Source: Candidatus Paracaedibacteraceae bacterium (lineage in GTDB: Bacteria > Pseudomonadota > Alphaproteobacteria > Paracaedibacterales > Paracaedibacteraceae). Taken from it: 64,000 nt of DNA. Under the pieces are notes generated by a model. It worked only from the letters and a program-made list of their open reading frames with translations. It was not told where the DNA came from and searched no databases. The DNA is taken from NCBI GenBank assembly GCA_019636055.1, contig JAHBYH010000003.1, positions 139,501-203,500 of the forward strand, written 5' to 3'. Shown here piece by piece: positions 43,066 through 53,430 of the stretch (positions are counted from its first letter, which is position 1; the number at the start of each line of letters is the position of its first letter). The position numbers were made by a program, and so were the translations under genes.

Positions 43066-45351
43066 CTAGCCCTCCATTCGTGCTTTGCGACGTTGTGCTT
43101 CAACAGCTGCAATTGCTGCCATATTAATAAGTCCACGAGATGTGGCTGTTTGATTGACGATGTGGCCTGATTTATTCGTTCCCATCAAAATAGGTCCGAT
43201 TGGCAAGCCGTGCCCCAGTACTTTTAGCATATTGAAGCTGATGTTTGCTGCATCCAATGAAGGCATAATCAAGAGGTTTGCTTCTCCCTTTAGGGTTGAG
43301 TTTGGTAAGATCTGATCCCGTAATTCCTGAGATAACGCGAGGTCAGCGTGCATTTCGCCGTCAATCTCGAGATCAGGGGCAATATTCCGAATAATCTCAA
43401 GCGTATCGCGCATTTTAATTGCACTAAACTTGTCGCTAGACCCAAAATTTGAATGAGATAAGAGAGCAATTTTTGGCTGGATACCAAATAATTTAACCTG
43501 TTCAGCCGCCATAATGGTGATCTCAGCCATTTCTTCAGGCGTTGTCTTCTTGTTGACATAGGCATCCGAGATGAAATAGACGCCTTTATCCATGAGAATA
43601 ACATTAAGAGCTGCCGCCACATTATGCTCTGGGCTTAATTGTAGTACGTCGAGAACATCCTTTAGATGTTCATGGTACAAACGAGATGTACCAACGATCA
43701 TTGTATCTGCATCACCAAGATGAACAGTCAATGCCGCAATTAATGTTGTGTTTGTTCTAACGTGGAATTTTGCCGCTTCAGGGGATACCCCTTTGCGTTC
43801 CATAAGTTGGTGATATGCGCGCCAATAGGTTTGATAACGACTGTCGTTATTGGGGTCAATGATTTCAAAATCAATCCCTGCTTTCATTCGCAGGCCTAAA
43901 CGTTCAATTCTGCTTTCAATGACGGATGGGCGACCAACAAGAATTGGAATACAGATTTGATCATCAAGGATTGTCTGGACAGCACGTAGAACACGCTCAT
44001 CCTCACCTTCACCAAAAGTGACGCGCATGAGGTTTGCTTTTGCCTGAGAAATAACAGGGCGCATAACCATGGATGATCTGTAAATGAAGGATTGTAATTT
44101 ATGCTTGTATGCTTCAAGATCCTCGATTGGTCTTGTGGCAACGCCGGTTTCCATCGCAGCTTGAGCGACAGCATGGGGCAGAACAACGGATAAGCGTGGG
44201 TCAAATGGTTTTGGAATAATATAATCTGCACCAAAACGGTGGATTTCTCCGCCATAAGCGTTGGACACAATATCAGAGCTTTCGGCATGTGTTAAGTCAG
44301 CGAGTGCTTTTACACAAGCAATTTTCATAGCTTCATTAATTCGTGTTGCCCCAACATCTAAGGCGCCACGGAAGATATAGGGAAAACATAAAACGTTATT
44401 AACTTGGTTCGGGTAATCTGAACGACCTGTTGCAATGATTGCATCATCGCGAACTTCTTTGACAAGTTCTGGTCTAATCTCTGGCTCCGGATTGGATAGT
44501 GCCAGAATAATAGGGTTAGAAGCCATGGTTGCTACCATTTCTTTGGTCATAACACCCGCAGCTGACAGGCCAAGGAAAATATCTGCATCAACGATTGCTT
44601 CGGCTAATGTGCGCGCAGGTTTTTGTGTTGCATAACGTATTTTACTTTCGTCCATAGACTCAGTGCGACCGTTAAAAACGACGCCTTTACTGTCTGTTGC
44701 AATGATGTTTTCTTTGCGAAGACCAAGGCTAACCAATAGGTCAAGACATGCAATAGCAGCAGCACCAGCACCGGATGTTACAAGGCGAACGTCTTCAATT
44801 TTTTTGTCAATAAGTTTTAAGCCATTTAAAATGGCAGAACTAACAATAATTGCCGTTCCGTGCTGGTCGTCATGGAACACCGGGATATTCATGCGTTCTG
44901 TTAGTTTCTTTTCGATATAGAAACATTCAGGTGCTTTGATATCTTCGAGGTTAATACCGCCGAATGTTGGTTCTAATGCCGCAATAATATCGATAAGTTT
45001 ATCCGGATCTGTTTCATTAACTTCAATATCCATGGCATTAATGCCTGCAAATTTTTTAAACAGAACAGCTTTACCTTCCATAACAGGTTTTGAGGCTAAT
45101 GCACCAATATTACCTAGACCAAGAACGGCTGTTCCGTTTGAGATAACAGCAATTAAGTTTCCTCGAGATGTATAGTCAGCGGCACAAGCCGGGTTTTCAG
45201 CAATAGCAAGGCAAGGACCGGCCACACCAGGTGAGTAAGCTAGTGCTAAGTCTTGTTGCGAGGCCATGGGTTTAATTGGAATGATGTCAATTTTTCCCGG
45301 ACGTGGGTTTTGGTGATAAACAAGGGAGCGTTCGTAAATTTCGTTCGACAT
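43066..45351 (-). CDS. maeB: NADP-dependent malic enzyme with phosphotransacetylase-like domain
   Basis: This 761-residue MaeB protein decarboxylates malate to pyruvate with NADP. The malic enzyme part (1-430) has [40 protein letters not shown], the nucleotide-binding [16 protein letters not shown] and [11 protein letters not shown]. The C-terminal 320 residues resemble phosphotransacetylase ([40 protein letters not shown] and [20 protein letters not shown]). In MaeB this domain is usually not catalytic but senses acetyl-CoA. It suggests dicarboxylate use as carbon source. First gene of maeB-mgtE-pepP. Confidence 0.96.
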   Translation of the reverse strand: MSNEIYERSLVYHQNPRPGKIDIIPIKPMASQQDLALAYSPGVAGPCLAIAENPACAADYTSRGNLIAVISNGTAVLGLGNIGALASKPVMEGKAVLFKKFAGINAMDIEVNETDPDKLIDIIAALEPTFGGINLEDIKAPECFYIEKKLTERMNIPVFHDDQHGTAIIVSSAILNGLKLIDKKIEDVRLVTSGAGAAAIACLDLLVSLGLRKENIIATDSKGVVFNGRTESMDESKIRYATQKPARTLAEAIVDADIFLGLSAAGVMTKEMVATMASNPIILALSNPEPEIRPELVKEVRDDAIIATGRSDYPNQVNNVLCFPYIFRGALDVGATRINEAMKIACVKALADLTHAESSDIVSNAYGGEIHRFGADYIIPKPFDPRLSVVLPHAVAQAAMETGVATRPIEDLEAYKHKLQSFIYRSSMVMRPVISQAKANLMRVTFGEGEDERVLRAVQTILDDQICIPILVGRPSVIESRIERLGLRMKAGIDFEIIDPNNDSRYQTYWRAYHQLMERKGVSPEAAKFHVRTNTTLIAALTVHLGDADTMIVGTSRLYHEHLKDVLDVLQLSPEHNVAAALNVILMDKGVYFISDAYVNKKTTPEEMAEITIMAAEQVKLFGIQPKIALLSHSNFGSSDKFSAIKMRDTLEIIRNIAPDLEIDGEMHADLALSQELRDQILPNSTLKGEANLLIMPSLDAANISFNMLKVLGHGLPIGPILMGTNKSGHIVNQTATSRGLINMAAIAAVEAQRRKARMEG

Positions 45352-45437
45352 ATTAATTTTTTCGATTTTTAGTTAAACAACGATGCTCCTAGTATACCTA
45401 AAATAGGTAAGGATATACAGGGGCTTTTTAATTTATC

Positions 45438-45896
45438 TTAATAATCACCTTGTTTTTTTTGTGTCGGGAGTTTTTTGTTTGAAATAAGAGACCAATATTT
45501 TGTGTTGCGTAAAGCATGAAATAAAAGAATAATCATCGTTGTTAATATCCCAACAACGTACATGTCAAAGGCAATTGCTGTTCCAACGGATGCTGAGCAC
45601 CAAATTGTGGCTGCTGTGGTGATGCCTTTAAGATGTCCTGCGTCACGCATGATAACGCCGGCACCTAAGAAACCAATCCCTGATACGATTTGGGCTGCAA
45701 TTCGCCCTTGGTCGCCGTACTCAACAAAGATTGAAACAAGGCTGAATGCGCAAGCCCCCAAAGAAATCAGACCGAATGTCCGAATCCCAGCTTCTTGGCC
45801 GTGATGTTCACGTTCCCAACCAATGAGTGCGCCCAGTAAGAATGCAACCATTAGGCGGCCTGAAACTAATAACTCATGAATCCAATCAATTGACAT
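45438..45896 (-). CDS. MgtC/SapB family membrane protein
   Basis: This 152-residue protein has about four membrane helices and the MgtC family core LLGALIGWEREHHGQEAGIR, TFGLISLGACAFSLVS, then QIVSGIGFLGAGVIMRD and GITTAATIWCSASVGTAIAF. The long C-terminal domain of Salmonella MgtC is missing, as in SapB-type members. MgtC proteins help survival at low Mg and inside macrophages, partly by limiting the F-type ATPase. It lies upstream of maeB-mgtE on the same strand with a gap of 86 bases. Confidence 0.9.
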   Translation of the reverse strand: MSIDWIHELLVSGRLMVAFLLGALIGWEREHHGQEAGIRTFGLISLGACAFSLVSIFVEYGDQGRIAAQIVSGIGFLGAGVIMRDAGHLKGITTAATIWCSASVGTAIAFDMYVVGILTTMIILLFHALRNTKYWSLISNKKLPTQKKQGDY

Positions 45897-46053
45897 ATGT
45901 TTGTTTCAATCATTTTTTTATGTGACTTATCTTGTTATTATGTCATCCTATAAAATAGAGAGCAAGTGTAAGATAAATAATTGAAAAAAAATCTTGCGTC
46001 GTATAAAAATCATGTATTTAATTAGATAAGAACCATTATTCAGGGGTTATCGC

Positions 46054-46917
46054 ATGTCGCAAAATGCAGAAGTATTGGCCACTGCAGAGCAAAAAGTCGT
46101 GGATTTGAAAACGATTGGTGCTCAGTTTAAAGATGCACGTGAGGCAAAGAACGTCTCGATTGCAGACGCATCGGCGGAAATTCATATTCGACAATTATAT
46201 CTCAAGTCGATTGAAAGCGGTGATCTTGATGCTTTGCCCGGACATATTTATAAGGTTGGGTTTGTTCGGACTTATGCTAACTATTTAAAGCTTGATGCAA
46301 GGCAAATCTTAGCGGATATGAATCTTGTTGAGGAAGTCGTCCCTGATTATTCTAGTTTCACATATTCTGTCCCAGTCGATAGACAGCGTCGACCTGGTAT
46401 TAAATTGACGCTTGCAGCAACAACGCTTTTATTTATAGGAGGCGTTGTTTTATATGTATCTGATGAATTTGCTGTGCATGAATCAGAAACCATGACAGGG
46501 GAACAAACTTTGCTTCCAGGAACAGAGCTGAGTTTGCCATCTCAGGATATATCTCAAGTATCCGTGCCAGATCTTGAAGTTGCACCTATTCAAGAAGCAA
46601 GCCCGGTTGAAAATAATACTCCTATTAATTTACAACCCCCCTTGGATGTAGACTTTCCTGTTCGTATTGTAGCGACAAAAAGTGCGTGGGTTCAGGTTAG
46701 TGATGAAACGGGGAAGGCTGTTTTTGTTCGTTTGATGCGAGAGGGTGAGACATACACTGTGCCAACAGATGGTAAGTTTAAGCTCAATACCGGTAATGGC
46801 GGTGGTGTCATACTATCCATTGGAGACAAGCGGTCAAATCCTATTGGTGATGAAGGTAAAGTTATTCGTGGTATTGATTTGTCGAAAGAATCGGTTACCA
46901 AAATTCTTGGATCCTAA
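46054..46917 (+). CDS. RodZ-like helix-turn-helix membrane protein
   Basis: This 287-residue protein has a cytosolic HTH (IGAQFKDAREAKNVSIADAS, EIHIRQLYLKSIESGDLDAL, GHIYKVGFVRTYANYL) and a linker. A single membrane helix sits near residues 131-149 and a Pro/Glu-rich periplasmic linker follows. The C-terminal beta domain (RIVATKSAWVQVSDETGKAV, FKLNTGNGGGVILSIGD) matches the RodZ/DUF4115 type. RodZ links MreB filaments to the wall-elongation machinery. The start has an AGGGG site. Confidence 0.88.
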   Translation: MSQNAEVLATAEQKVVDLKTIGAQFKDAREAKNVSIADASAEIHIRQLYLKSIESGDLDALPGHIYKVGFVRTYANYLKLDARQILADMNLVEEVVPDYSSFTYSVPVDRQRRPGIKLTLAATTLLFIGGVVLYVSDEFAVHESETMTGEQTLLPGTELSLPSQDISQVSVPDLEVAPIQEASPVENNTPINLQPPLDVDFPVRIVATKSAWVQVSDETGKAVFVRLMREGETYTVPTDGKFKLNTGNGGGVILSIGDKRSNPIGDEGKVIRGIDLSKESVTKILGS

Positions 46918-47008
46918 TCCGTTTTACATTCTATTTGGCTATATTCATAAATCATTAATGGGTTATTTGTGCATATTTTTATAAGCTTAAGAGTAACGGA
47001 GGGGAAGC

Positions 47009-48511
47009 ATGACTCAAACATTCAGTGGTAACCGAGGTTTGCAATTAGAGGAACCGCTGATTTTTGAACTTAATCTTCCCAATATATCCGGTGTCGATAT
47101 TGATCCTGTTGAGGTGTGTACGCAATCTTATCTTGCTGGGAAAACGCGCTCTTCTATTGGTTTGCCTGGTCTATCAGAACCACGGGCTATTCGTCATTAT
47201 ACGCGGTTAAGTCAGAAAAACTATAGCATTGATGCTGGGATGTATCCGTTGGGATCTTGTACAATGAAGCATAATCCTCGAATCAATGAGAAAGTAGCAC
47301 GATATTTTTCTGATCTTCATCCATTACAGCCACACTCTACTCTACAGGGTGCGTATGCGATTATTTATGAGCTTGCCTTTTGGTTGATGGAACTAACCGG
47401 AATGTCTGCTGTTGCTATGTCGCCTGCTGCTGGGGCGCATGGTGAATTATGTGGGATCATGGCAATCAAAAAAGCTCTTGAAGTTCGTAATGATAATCGT
47501 AAGACCATTCTAGTCCCTGAATCTGCACATGGCACCAATCCGGCAACTGCGGCTGCTTGTGGTTTCGAGGTTAAAACGATCCCTGCAAATGAAGGGGGGC
47601 GTGTGGATATAAAGGCATTGCTTGAGGCTATGGATTCTAGTGTTGCCGGTATTATGCTAACCAATCCGAATACATGTGGCTTGTTTGAAGTTGATATTAT
47701 ACAAATTGCTGATGCAATCCATGCTGTTGACGGGTATTTCTATTGTGATGGCGCAAACTTTAATGCAATTGTCGGTAAGGTTAAACCCGCTGATTTGGGG
47801 GTGGACTGTATGCACATTAATCTGCATAAGACATTTTCCACCCCACATGGTGGAGGCGGTCCCGGTAGTGGTCCTGTTGTTCTCTCTGACCGGTTGGCAC
47901 CTTATGCTCCACTTCCGTATGTTATGAAAAAAGGTGATGAGTATTGTCTTATTGAGGATGATGATTCAGGATTATCTTTGGGGCGTATTAAGGGGTTTCA
48001 TGGGCAAATGGGAATGTTTACGCGTGCGTTAGCTTTTATCATTAGTCATGGTAAGGACGGACTGCGACAGATTTCTGAAGATGCTGTGATGAATGCGAAT
48101 TATATTTTGTCGCGTCTTAAGGAAGCGTTTTCTCCTGCATTTTCTGGTTTCTGTATGCATGAAGCTTTGTTTAGTGATAGCTTCTTAAAAGGCACAGAGG
48201 TGACAACCCTTGATTTTTCAAAAGCAATGATCGACGAAGGGTATCATCCGATGACCATGTATTTTCCGTTGGTTGTTCACGGAGCTATGTTGATTGAGCC
48301 GACTGAATCTGAAACTAAACAATCCCTAGATGATTTTTGTGATATGATGTTGGATCTTGTAAAGCGAGCAAAGTCTGGTGATGCTCAATCTTTCAAAGAG
48401 TCTCCGAAATTAACGCCAAGACGTCGTTTAGATGAAACATTAGCAGCCCGATCTCCTAAGTTGCGCTGGAAAAAATCAGGAGACATCACTTCTGCAAGTC
48501 AAGTGGCTTAA
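47009..48511 (+). CDS. gcvPB: Glycine dehydrogenase (decarboxylating) subunit 2
   Basis: This is the PLP-bearing beta chain of the two-subunit P-protein of glycine cleavage. The 500-residue protein has YPLGSCTMKHNPRINEKVA, the substrate region SPAAGAHGELCGIMAIKKAL, PESAHGTNPATAAACGFEV, and the PLP lysine in HINLHKTFSTPHGGGGPGSG. It needs subunit 1 (gcvPA) plus H and T proteins, none of which lie in the window; usually they are neighbours. A GGAGGGG site precedes the ATG. E3 (lpdA) is about 12 kb upstream. Confidence 0.95.
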   Translation: MTQTFSGNRGLQLEEPLIFELNLPNISGVDIDPVEVCTQSYLAGKTRSSIGLPGLSEPRAIRHYTRLSQKNYSIDAGMYPLGSCTMKHNPRINEKVARYFSDLHPLQPHSTLQGAYAIIYELAFWLMELTGMSAVAMSPAAGAHGELCGIMAIKKALEVRNDNRKTILVPESAHGTNPATAAACGFEVKTIPANEGGRVDIKALLEAMDSSVAGIMLTNPNTCGLFEVDIIQIADAIHAVDGYFYCDGANFNAIVGKVKPADLGVDCMHINLHKTFSTPHGGGGPGSGPVVLSDRLAPYAPLPYVMKKGDEYCLIEDDDSGLSLGRIKGFHGQMGMFTRALAFIISHGKDGLRQISEDAVMNANYILSRLKEAFSPAFSGFCMHEALFSDSFLKGTEVTTLDFSKAMIDEGYHPMTMYFPLVVHGAMLIEPTESETKQSLDDFCDMMLDLVKRAKSGDAQSFKESPKLTPRRRLDETLAARSPKLRWKKSGDITSASQVA

Positions 48512-48515
48512 CATT

Positions 48516-49061
48516 TTACTTAAAAAACCAGAGCATGGCTCCTTTGAGCATTCCAGCTGCAGTTTCTAGGTATGTTGGTTGGGGAGGTGCGGTTTCTGTA
48601 ACGGGGTGGGCTTCAGTTGTGAACTCAGGTAATTCGTGCCATAAAATATCTTTGTCTTCGGGAAAAAGACGTTGCATCTTGCTTTCTAATTCTTTTAGAA
48701 CTGGATATAGTTCCGGAGCAACGGCATAAATTCGTTTTGCATGATCTCCCATTCTGTGGAAAATCTCACGGAGTTGAAGATTTGCTACATTTTCTTGGTT
48801 AGAAAAGTTTCTTAAGGTATTATAATAACAATTCCAGCAATCGATTAATCCTTTGGCCCCGTGTGGGGATTTTCCAAAGGCTTCGTGAAAAAATACTGGT
48901 GTTAACTGGAGAAAAATATCCCTAACATCCGCTGACAGAATCGGGATGAAAGTTTGTTGTACTTCTTCGTAAGTATAGGGTGTATCGCGTGTTTTATCAA
49001 AAGGGAGTTCTTCTGAATAGCACGTGGTTGCGATTAGTAAGATGCTAATTAACTTATACAC
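48516..49061 (-). CDS. Exported protein of unknown function (181 residues)
   Basis: I do not recognise this protein. It starts with a signal peptide (YKLISILLIATTCYSEELP). The mature part is helical with two Cys in DCWNCYYNTLRNF. A Pro/Thr-rich segment near residues 150-165 precedes a last hydrophobic stretch (YLETAAGMLKGAMLWFFK) that may insert in a membrane. The start is GTG, decided by AAGGAGG five bases upstream. It ends 4 bases from the convergent gcvPB. Confidence 0.7.
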   Translation of the reverse strand: MYKLISILLIATTCYSEELPFDKTRDTPYTYEEVQQTFIPILSADVRDIFLQLTPVFFHEAFGKSPHGAKGLIDCWNCYYNTLRNFSNQENVANLQLREIFHRMGDHAKRIYAVAPELYPVLKELESKMQRLFPEDKDILWHELPEFTTEAHPVTETAPPQPTYLETAAGMLKGAMLWFFK

Positions 49062-49210
49062 TTTATCCTCCTTAAGTTATAAAAAATATACTTTCAAATA
49101 TAATTATTAGGAATGAGGTATTCCGTCGCACGAGTATAGATAATGAACTTGCATCAAGTATAATAGCTTTATAATATAAAATTATAGATAAAATTTATGG
49201 ATGTTTTCAG

Positions 49211-51388
49211 ATGCGCTCTTTACCTTATTTCTGTACAATATTGTTAATGTCTTCATTTCATGTCGGAGTTGCTCAAGATATGCCGAATCCACCTTATAAT
49301 TCACTTAATAACTCTACGGATTCATTGCCTGTCCCACCAGTTGCTGAAAAACGACCTTATATTTCAACTCATCACGGTGTTGAGTTAAAAGATGATTATG
49401 CTTGGTTGAGGGATTCAGCATGGAAGGGGCCGGAGGACGGTGTGAAAGACCCTGCTATTATGAGCTATATTTTAGCGGAAAACGGATATCATGATGCTAT
49501 TATGACTCCTTTGCAGTCTGAAAGAGATCGCCTTTTCAATCAAATAAAAGGGTATGTGGCTGAAGTTGATGAATCAGTCCCAGTCAAAGACGGGGCTTAT
49601 TATTACTGGTCACGTCAAACAAAAAATCAGAATTATCCTGTGCGTTACCGCAAAAAAGGAATTGATGGACAAGCAGAAATCTATTTTGATGCGAATAAGG
49701 AATCCAAAGGCCATAGTTTTTATCAGGCAGGTGGCCTCAATGTTAGTCCAAATGGAGAGCTTCTCATCTATAAAGTTGATACCAGTGGCAATGAGTTTTT
49801 TACCCTTAGAATTCGAAATCTCTTAACCGGTGAAGAGCTGACAGACACTATTGACTCAATTGCTGGTACAGTTTGGTTGCCGGACGGCACTGGTTTTTAC
49901 TATTCCGAATTTACCCCTGAATGGCGGACTAAGAAAATATTCTTGCATAAGCTGGGAACAGAAAAATCAGAGGATATTCTAATTGCAGAAGAAACCGATG
50001 ATGTTCGTAGTATTGGTCTTGGTCAATCCTTTGATGAGCGTTATATCTTTATAGAGTCCGGATCAAAGGACGAAAATTCAATTTCATACATTGATCTACA
50101 AGATCCGACACGGACAGTTCATTCTTTATTTGACCTCAAGGAAAATCGTCGCTATGAGGTTGAACATCATAACGGCTATTTCTATGTTCTAACCAATGAT
50201 CAAGGCGATAATATGCGCCTTGGCCGATTGCCGGTCGGTGGTAATCCTGATGCATTGGAAGAACTCCTTGCTCATGATCCGCAGACTTATATTACCGGAT
50301 TCTTACCGTATAAAGAACAATTTGTTCTGTCTTTTAAACGTTTGGGACTTGAAACATTTTCTGTTATGGATCCGGTGACCTTTAAGATGCGTGCGATTGA
50401 GTTCATGGATCCTGCTTATGAGGCAGGGTTGATTCCTACTTATTTTGAGGATGATGGGCTTAGATACAGTTATTCATCTATGGCACGCCCAAACTCAACT
50501 GTTGAAGTTAAATTTGCAGATCTAAAATCAACGATACTGAAAACCCAAGAAATAGGCAGTGGTTTTGATCCTGATCTTTATACTGTGGAACGCTTGTGGA
50601 TTGATGCCCGGGATGGAGTCAAAGTTCCTATTTCGTTGGCGTATCGTAAAGATAAGTATCAAAAAGGGACTGATTCGCCATTGATGCTGTATGGTTATGG
50701 ATCTTATGGGTATGCGATTCCTGCGTACTTTAGTAGTCAAGCTTTGTTGTGGATGGATAATGGTTTTGCCTATGCGATTGCTCATCCTCGAGGGGGTGAT
50801 GATTTAGGGTATCAATGGTATTTGGATGGTAAATACCTGAAAAAAGAAAATACATTCAACGATTTTGCAGATTGTGCTAAGGCTCTTGTGAGTCTAGGAT
50901 ATGTTCAGCATGGAAATATCGCAACCATGGGTGGAAGCGCTGGTGGTATGTTAATGGGCGCAATGGCGAATCGTTATTCGGATTTGTTTAAGGTTGTTAT
51001 TGCAGCTGTTCCTTTTGTTGATGTTATGAATACAATGCTAGACGACACCTTGCCGTTAACGCCGGGTGAGTTCAAGGAATGGGGCAATCCAATCGAAAGT
51101 GAAGAGTATTTCCGATATATGCTGGGGTATTCGCCGTATGATAACATGCCTGCGCAAAACTATCCTGCCATGTATGTAACAGGCGGGTTAACTGATCCGC
51201 GTGTTACCTATTGGGAGCCAACTAAGTGGATGGCAAAGTTGCGCGAGCTAAATACTGGGAATTTGCCGTCTGTTATGCATATGAATATTAATGCTGGACA
51301 TGCAGGCGCATCACGTCGGGATGACGCATTGCGTGAAAGAGCAGATTTCCTTGCGTTTACAATGCATGTGTTTAATTTAGGGGAATAA
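49211..51388 (+). CDS. Prolyl oligopeptidase family serine peptidase (oligopeptidase B-like) with a signal peptide
   Basis: This 725-residue S9A peptidase has a beta-propeller (residues 70-440; DDYAWLRD, YYYWSRQTKNQNYPVRYRKK, VSPNGELLIYKVDTSGNE) and an alpha/beta hydrolase domain. The catalytic Ser576 lies in TMGGSAGGMLMGAMANRY, the His in NINAGHAGASRRDD, and the Asp in the loop YVTGGLTDPRVTYWEP. PLTPGEFKEWGNP is the oligopeptidase B signature. It cuts short peptides, often after basic residues. Bacterial members are mostly cytosolic, but this one begins MRSLPYFCTILLMSSFHVGVAQD, a signal peptide, so export is expected. Confidence 0.92.
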   Translation: MRSLPYFCTILLMSSFHVGVAQDMPNPPYNSLNNSTDSLPVPPVAEKRPYISTHHGVELKDDYAWLRDSAWKGPEDGVKDPAIMSYILAENGYHDAIMTPLQSERDRLFNQIKGYVAEVDESVPVKDGAYYYWSRQTKNQNYPVRYRKKGIDGQAEIYFDANKESKGHSFYQAGGLNVSPNGELLIYKVDTSGNEFFTLRIRNLLTGEELTDTIDSIAGTVWLPDGTGFYYSEFTPEWRTKKIFLHKLGTEKSEDILIAEETDDVRSIGLGQSFDERYIFIESGSKDENSISYIDLQDPTRTVHSLFDLKENRRYEVEHHNGYFYVLTNDQGDNMRLGRLPVGGNPDALEELLAHDPQTYITGFLPYKEQFVLSFKRLGLETFSVMDPVTFKMRAIEFMDPAYEAGLIPTYFEDDGLRYSYSSMARPNSTVEVKFADLKSTILKTQEIGSGFDPDLYTVERLWIDARDGVKVPISLAYRKDKYQKGTDSPLMLYGYGSYGYAIPAYFSSQALLWMDNGFAYAIAHPRGGDDLGYQWYLDGKYLKKENTFNDFADCAKALVSLGYVQHGNIATMGGSAGGMLMGAMANRYSDLFKVVIAAVPFVDVMNTMLDDTLPLTPGEFKEWGNPIESEEYFRYMLGYSPYDNMPAQNYPAMYVTGGLTDPRVTYWEPTKWMAKLRELNTGNLPSVMHMNINAGHAGASRRDDALRERADFLAFTMHVFNLGE

Positions 51389-51399
51389 AGGGCAAGGCG

Positions 51400-51457
51400 C
51401 CTCTCCCCATGCGCCAAGGCTTAGGTGCGATTAATTGCTCGAAGAGTGGGGGAGAGG
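51400..51457. repeat. Inverted repeat with CCTCTCCCC/GGGGAGAGG arms
   Basis: CCTCTCCCC at 51400-51408 pairs with GGGGAGAGG at 51449-51457 around a 40-base loop, 11 bases after the S9 peptidase stop. The loop begins with GCGCC matching the preceding GGCGC. It belongs to the CCTCTCC hairpin family seen several times in the window. Confidence 0.5.
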
Positions 51458-51534
51458 GAAGCATTAGATCAAATTATAACCAATTAACTAGAATCTTGGT
51501 AGGTTGAATAAATTATCAATATAGGAAATGATGA

Positions 51535-52062
51535 ATGAAATATATACGCAAAATAGTTTTAACAATTTTATCTACTGTTTTAGTTGCCTCTATATTAACA
51601 GCAAGCGAAATCCCTTCCTCTGATAATCCGCCATCTAAAAGAGATATTCCATTAAGTGTAAGAGCGGCTCCGTATGTCTATAAAACAGCAGAGGTTATGG
51701 GTGTTTTGGCAGGCGTAACTGTTGTAGCATATACTGGTTGTAGTTTGTGGAATAAGTTGCCTGTTGAGCTAGCTGATAAAATTGCGCGGTACTCATTAAT
51801 CTCTGGAATTGTTTTATCTTTAGTTGGAGGAGGATTGTTTGCTAGTGATGCTACTAAGAGCGCAGAACAATATCGCAATGCTCTCTTAACCAGGAATATA
51901 TCTCAATCTGAACTTGGATTATACAAAAGAGCTGCACAAATGAGTGGGCGGGATGTTATTCCGGCTTACTTAATAAGTGGATGCTTAGGCGCTGTTGTTG
52001 GTGCGGTTGTGGCGACTAGTTATTGGTTTTTATTTGATCGCCAACTCTCAGATCAACCATAA
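51535..52062 (+). CDS. Small membrane protein of unknown function (175 residues)
   Basis: I do not recognise this protein. It begins with a signal peptide or anchor (residues 5-24, IVLTILSTVLVASILTASE). Three further hydrophobic segments lie near 54-70 (VMGVLAGVTVVAYTGCSLW), 85-104 (SLISGIVLSLVGGGLF) and 145-166 (YLISGCLGAVVGAVVATSYW), each rich in Gly. The Gly-rich segments suggest packed membrane helices. It is a single gene followed by a terminator. Confidence 0.7.
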   Translation: MKYIRKIVLTILSTVLVASILTASEIPSSDNPPSKRDIPLSVRAAPYVYKTAEVMGVLAGVTVVAYTGCSLWNKLPVELADKIARYSLISGIVLSLVGGGLFASDATKSAEQYRNALLTRNISQSELGLYKRAAQMSGRDVIPAYLISGCLGAVVGAVVATSYWFLFDRQLSDQP

Positions 52063-52089
52063 AAAAACCTCCTATTTTGGGAGGTTTTT
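52063..52089. terminator. Bidirectional terminator between the small membrane protein and frr
   Basis: AAAAACCTCC (52063-52072) pairs with GGAGGTTTTT (52080-52089). A-run and T-run on both sides allow it to stop both converging transcripts. It starts at the last base-pair of the upstream stop. Confidence 0.85.
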
Positions 52090-52112
52090 GTTTGCTTGAG
52101 AACACAGGGAAT

Positions 52113-52670
52113 TTACACCTGCATAATATCTTTTTGCTTAGAGGCTAAGTTCTCATCAATTTTTTTGATGTGCGTATCTGTAACTTTTTGAACTTCATCT
52201 GATAGACGGCGATGCTCATCTTCTGAGATGTCTCCGTCTTTTTCTGATTTTTTCAAAGCTTCCATGGCATCGCGACGAACGTTACGAACGCTGATACGGG
52301 CTTCTTCGGCATACTTTGCTGCAATTTTGGTCAGCTCTTGACGGCGTTCTTCAGTCAACGGTGGCAGTGGGACACGAACCAATTGTCCGTCAACAGATGG
52401 GTTTAGGCCAAGACCAGCTTCACGGATTGCCTTTTCAACAGCCTTAATCATACCGTTATCCCAAACTTGCACGGTCAACATGCGGGGTTCTGGGACGTTC
52501 ACGTTACCAACTTGATTGATCGGGGTAGGAGAGCCATAAGCGTCTACTTTTACGGCATCCAGTAAATTAACGGATGCGCGACCTGTGCGAAGACCGGACA
52601 ATTCGCGGTTTAGAACGTCAACGGCGCCATCCATGCGACGACCAGATTCGGTGATTAATTGATTTGTCAT
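52113..52670 (-). CDS. frr: Ribosome recycling factor
   Basis: RRF splits the post-termination ribosome with EF-G. The 185-residue protein has [60 protein letters not shown] and [17 protein letters not shown], all diagnostic. It ends the rpsB-tsf-pyrH-frr string. In many alphaproteobacteria uppS, cdsA, dxr, rseP, bamA and skp follow; here a terminator and an unrelated convergent gene follow. Confidence 0.97.
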   Translation of the reverse strand: MTNQLITESGRRMDGAVDVLNRELSGLRTGRASVNLLDAVKVDAYGSPTPINQVGNVNVPEPRMLTVQVWDNGMIKAVEKAIREAGLGLNPSVDGQLVRVPLPPLTEERRQELTKIAAKYAEEARISVRNVRRDAMEALKKSEKDGDISEDEHRRLSDEVQKVTDTHIKKIDENLASKQKDIMQV

Positions 52671-52684
52671 TGTTTACCTCAATT

Positions 52685-53413
52685 CTATTCGGGCTGAGTA
52701 ATTAATGTATGCTTGCCTTTACCAGCCAATACATTGGCAAAGCCGTTTTCTTCGAAAATGGAAAAGACAGCAAGAGGAAGCTTATGTTCGCGGAGTAGGG
52801 CCACAGCTGTTGCATCCATAACCCCAAGGCGATCACTTAAGATGTCGTTATAGGATAAGCGATCGTAATGTTTTGCATCTGTGTGTTTAACAGGATCTTT
52901 ATCATAGACGCCATCAACTTTTGTCGCCTTAAGAAGGAGTTCACAGTCCATTTCAAGCGCACGCAAAGCGGCTGCTGTATCTGTTGTAAAGAACGGGTTG
53001 CCTGAACCGGCTGCAAATATAACAACGCGACCTTTTTCCATATGAGACAGTGCACGGCGACGAACGTAATCTTCGCCGATTGCCTTCATTGGAATGGCTG
53101 TCATCACACGGCAAACCATATCGTTTTGTTCTAGGGCATTTTGTAGTGCTAATGCGTTGATAACGGTTGCAAGCATCCCCATGTAATCACAGGTTGAGCG
53201 ATCGATGCCAAGGACTTGCGAACCTTTATCACCACGGAAAATGTTGCCACCACCGATAACGACGCAGACTTGAATGCCGGATAATGTTGCTGTGTGAATA
53301 TCTGCTGCAATTTTATGCAACATACGATTGCTGAGAGATTGGGGTTGCCCCGCTTCATCAACTTCAGCCAAAGCCTCCCCAGAGAGTTTGAGGAGGACTC
53401 GTTTATAGGTCAT
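52685..53413 (-). CDS. pyrH: UMP kinase
   Basis: This 242-residue hexameric kinase phosphorylates UMP with ATP. It has YKRVLLKLSGEAL, the VCVVIGGGNIFRG loop, DYMGMLATVINALALQNAL, GSGNPFFTTDTAAALRALEM and LLKATKVDGVYDKDP. AAGGAGA lies 6 bases before the ATG. It sits between tsf and frr with 17- and 14-base gaps. Confidence 0.97.
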   Translation of the reverse strand: MTYKRVLLKLSGEALAEVDEAGQPQSLSNRMLHKIAADIHTATLSGIQVCVVIGGGNIFRGDKGSQVLGIDRSTCDYMGMLATVINALALQNALEQNDMVCRVMTAIPMKAIGEDYVRRRALSHMEKGRVVIFAAGSGNPFFTTDTAAALRALEMDCELLLKATKVDGVYDKDPVKHTDAKHYDRLSYNDILSDRLGVMDATAVALLREHKLPLAVFSIFEENGFANVLAGKGKHTLITQPE

Positions 53414-53430
53414 GAGTCCTCTCCTTTTAA

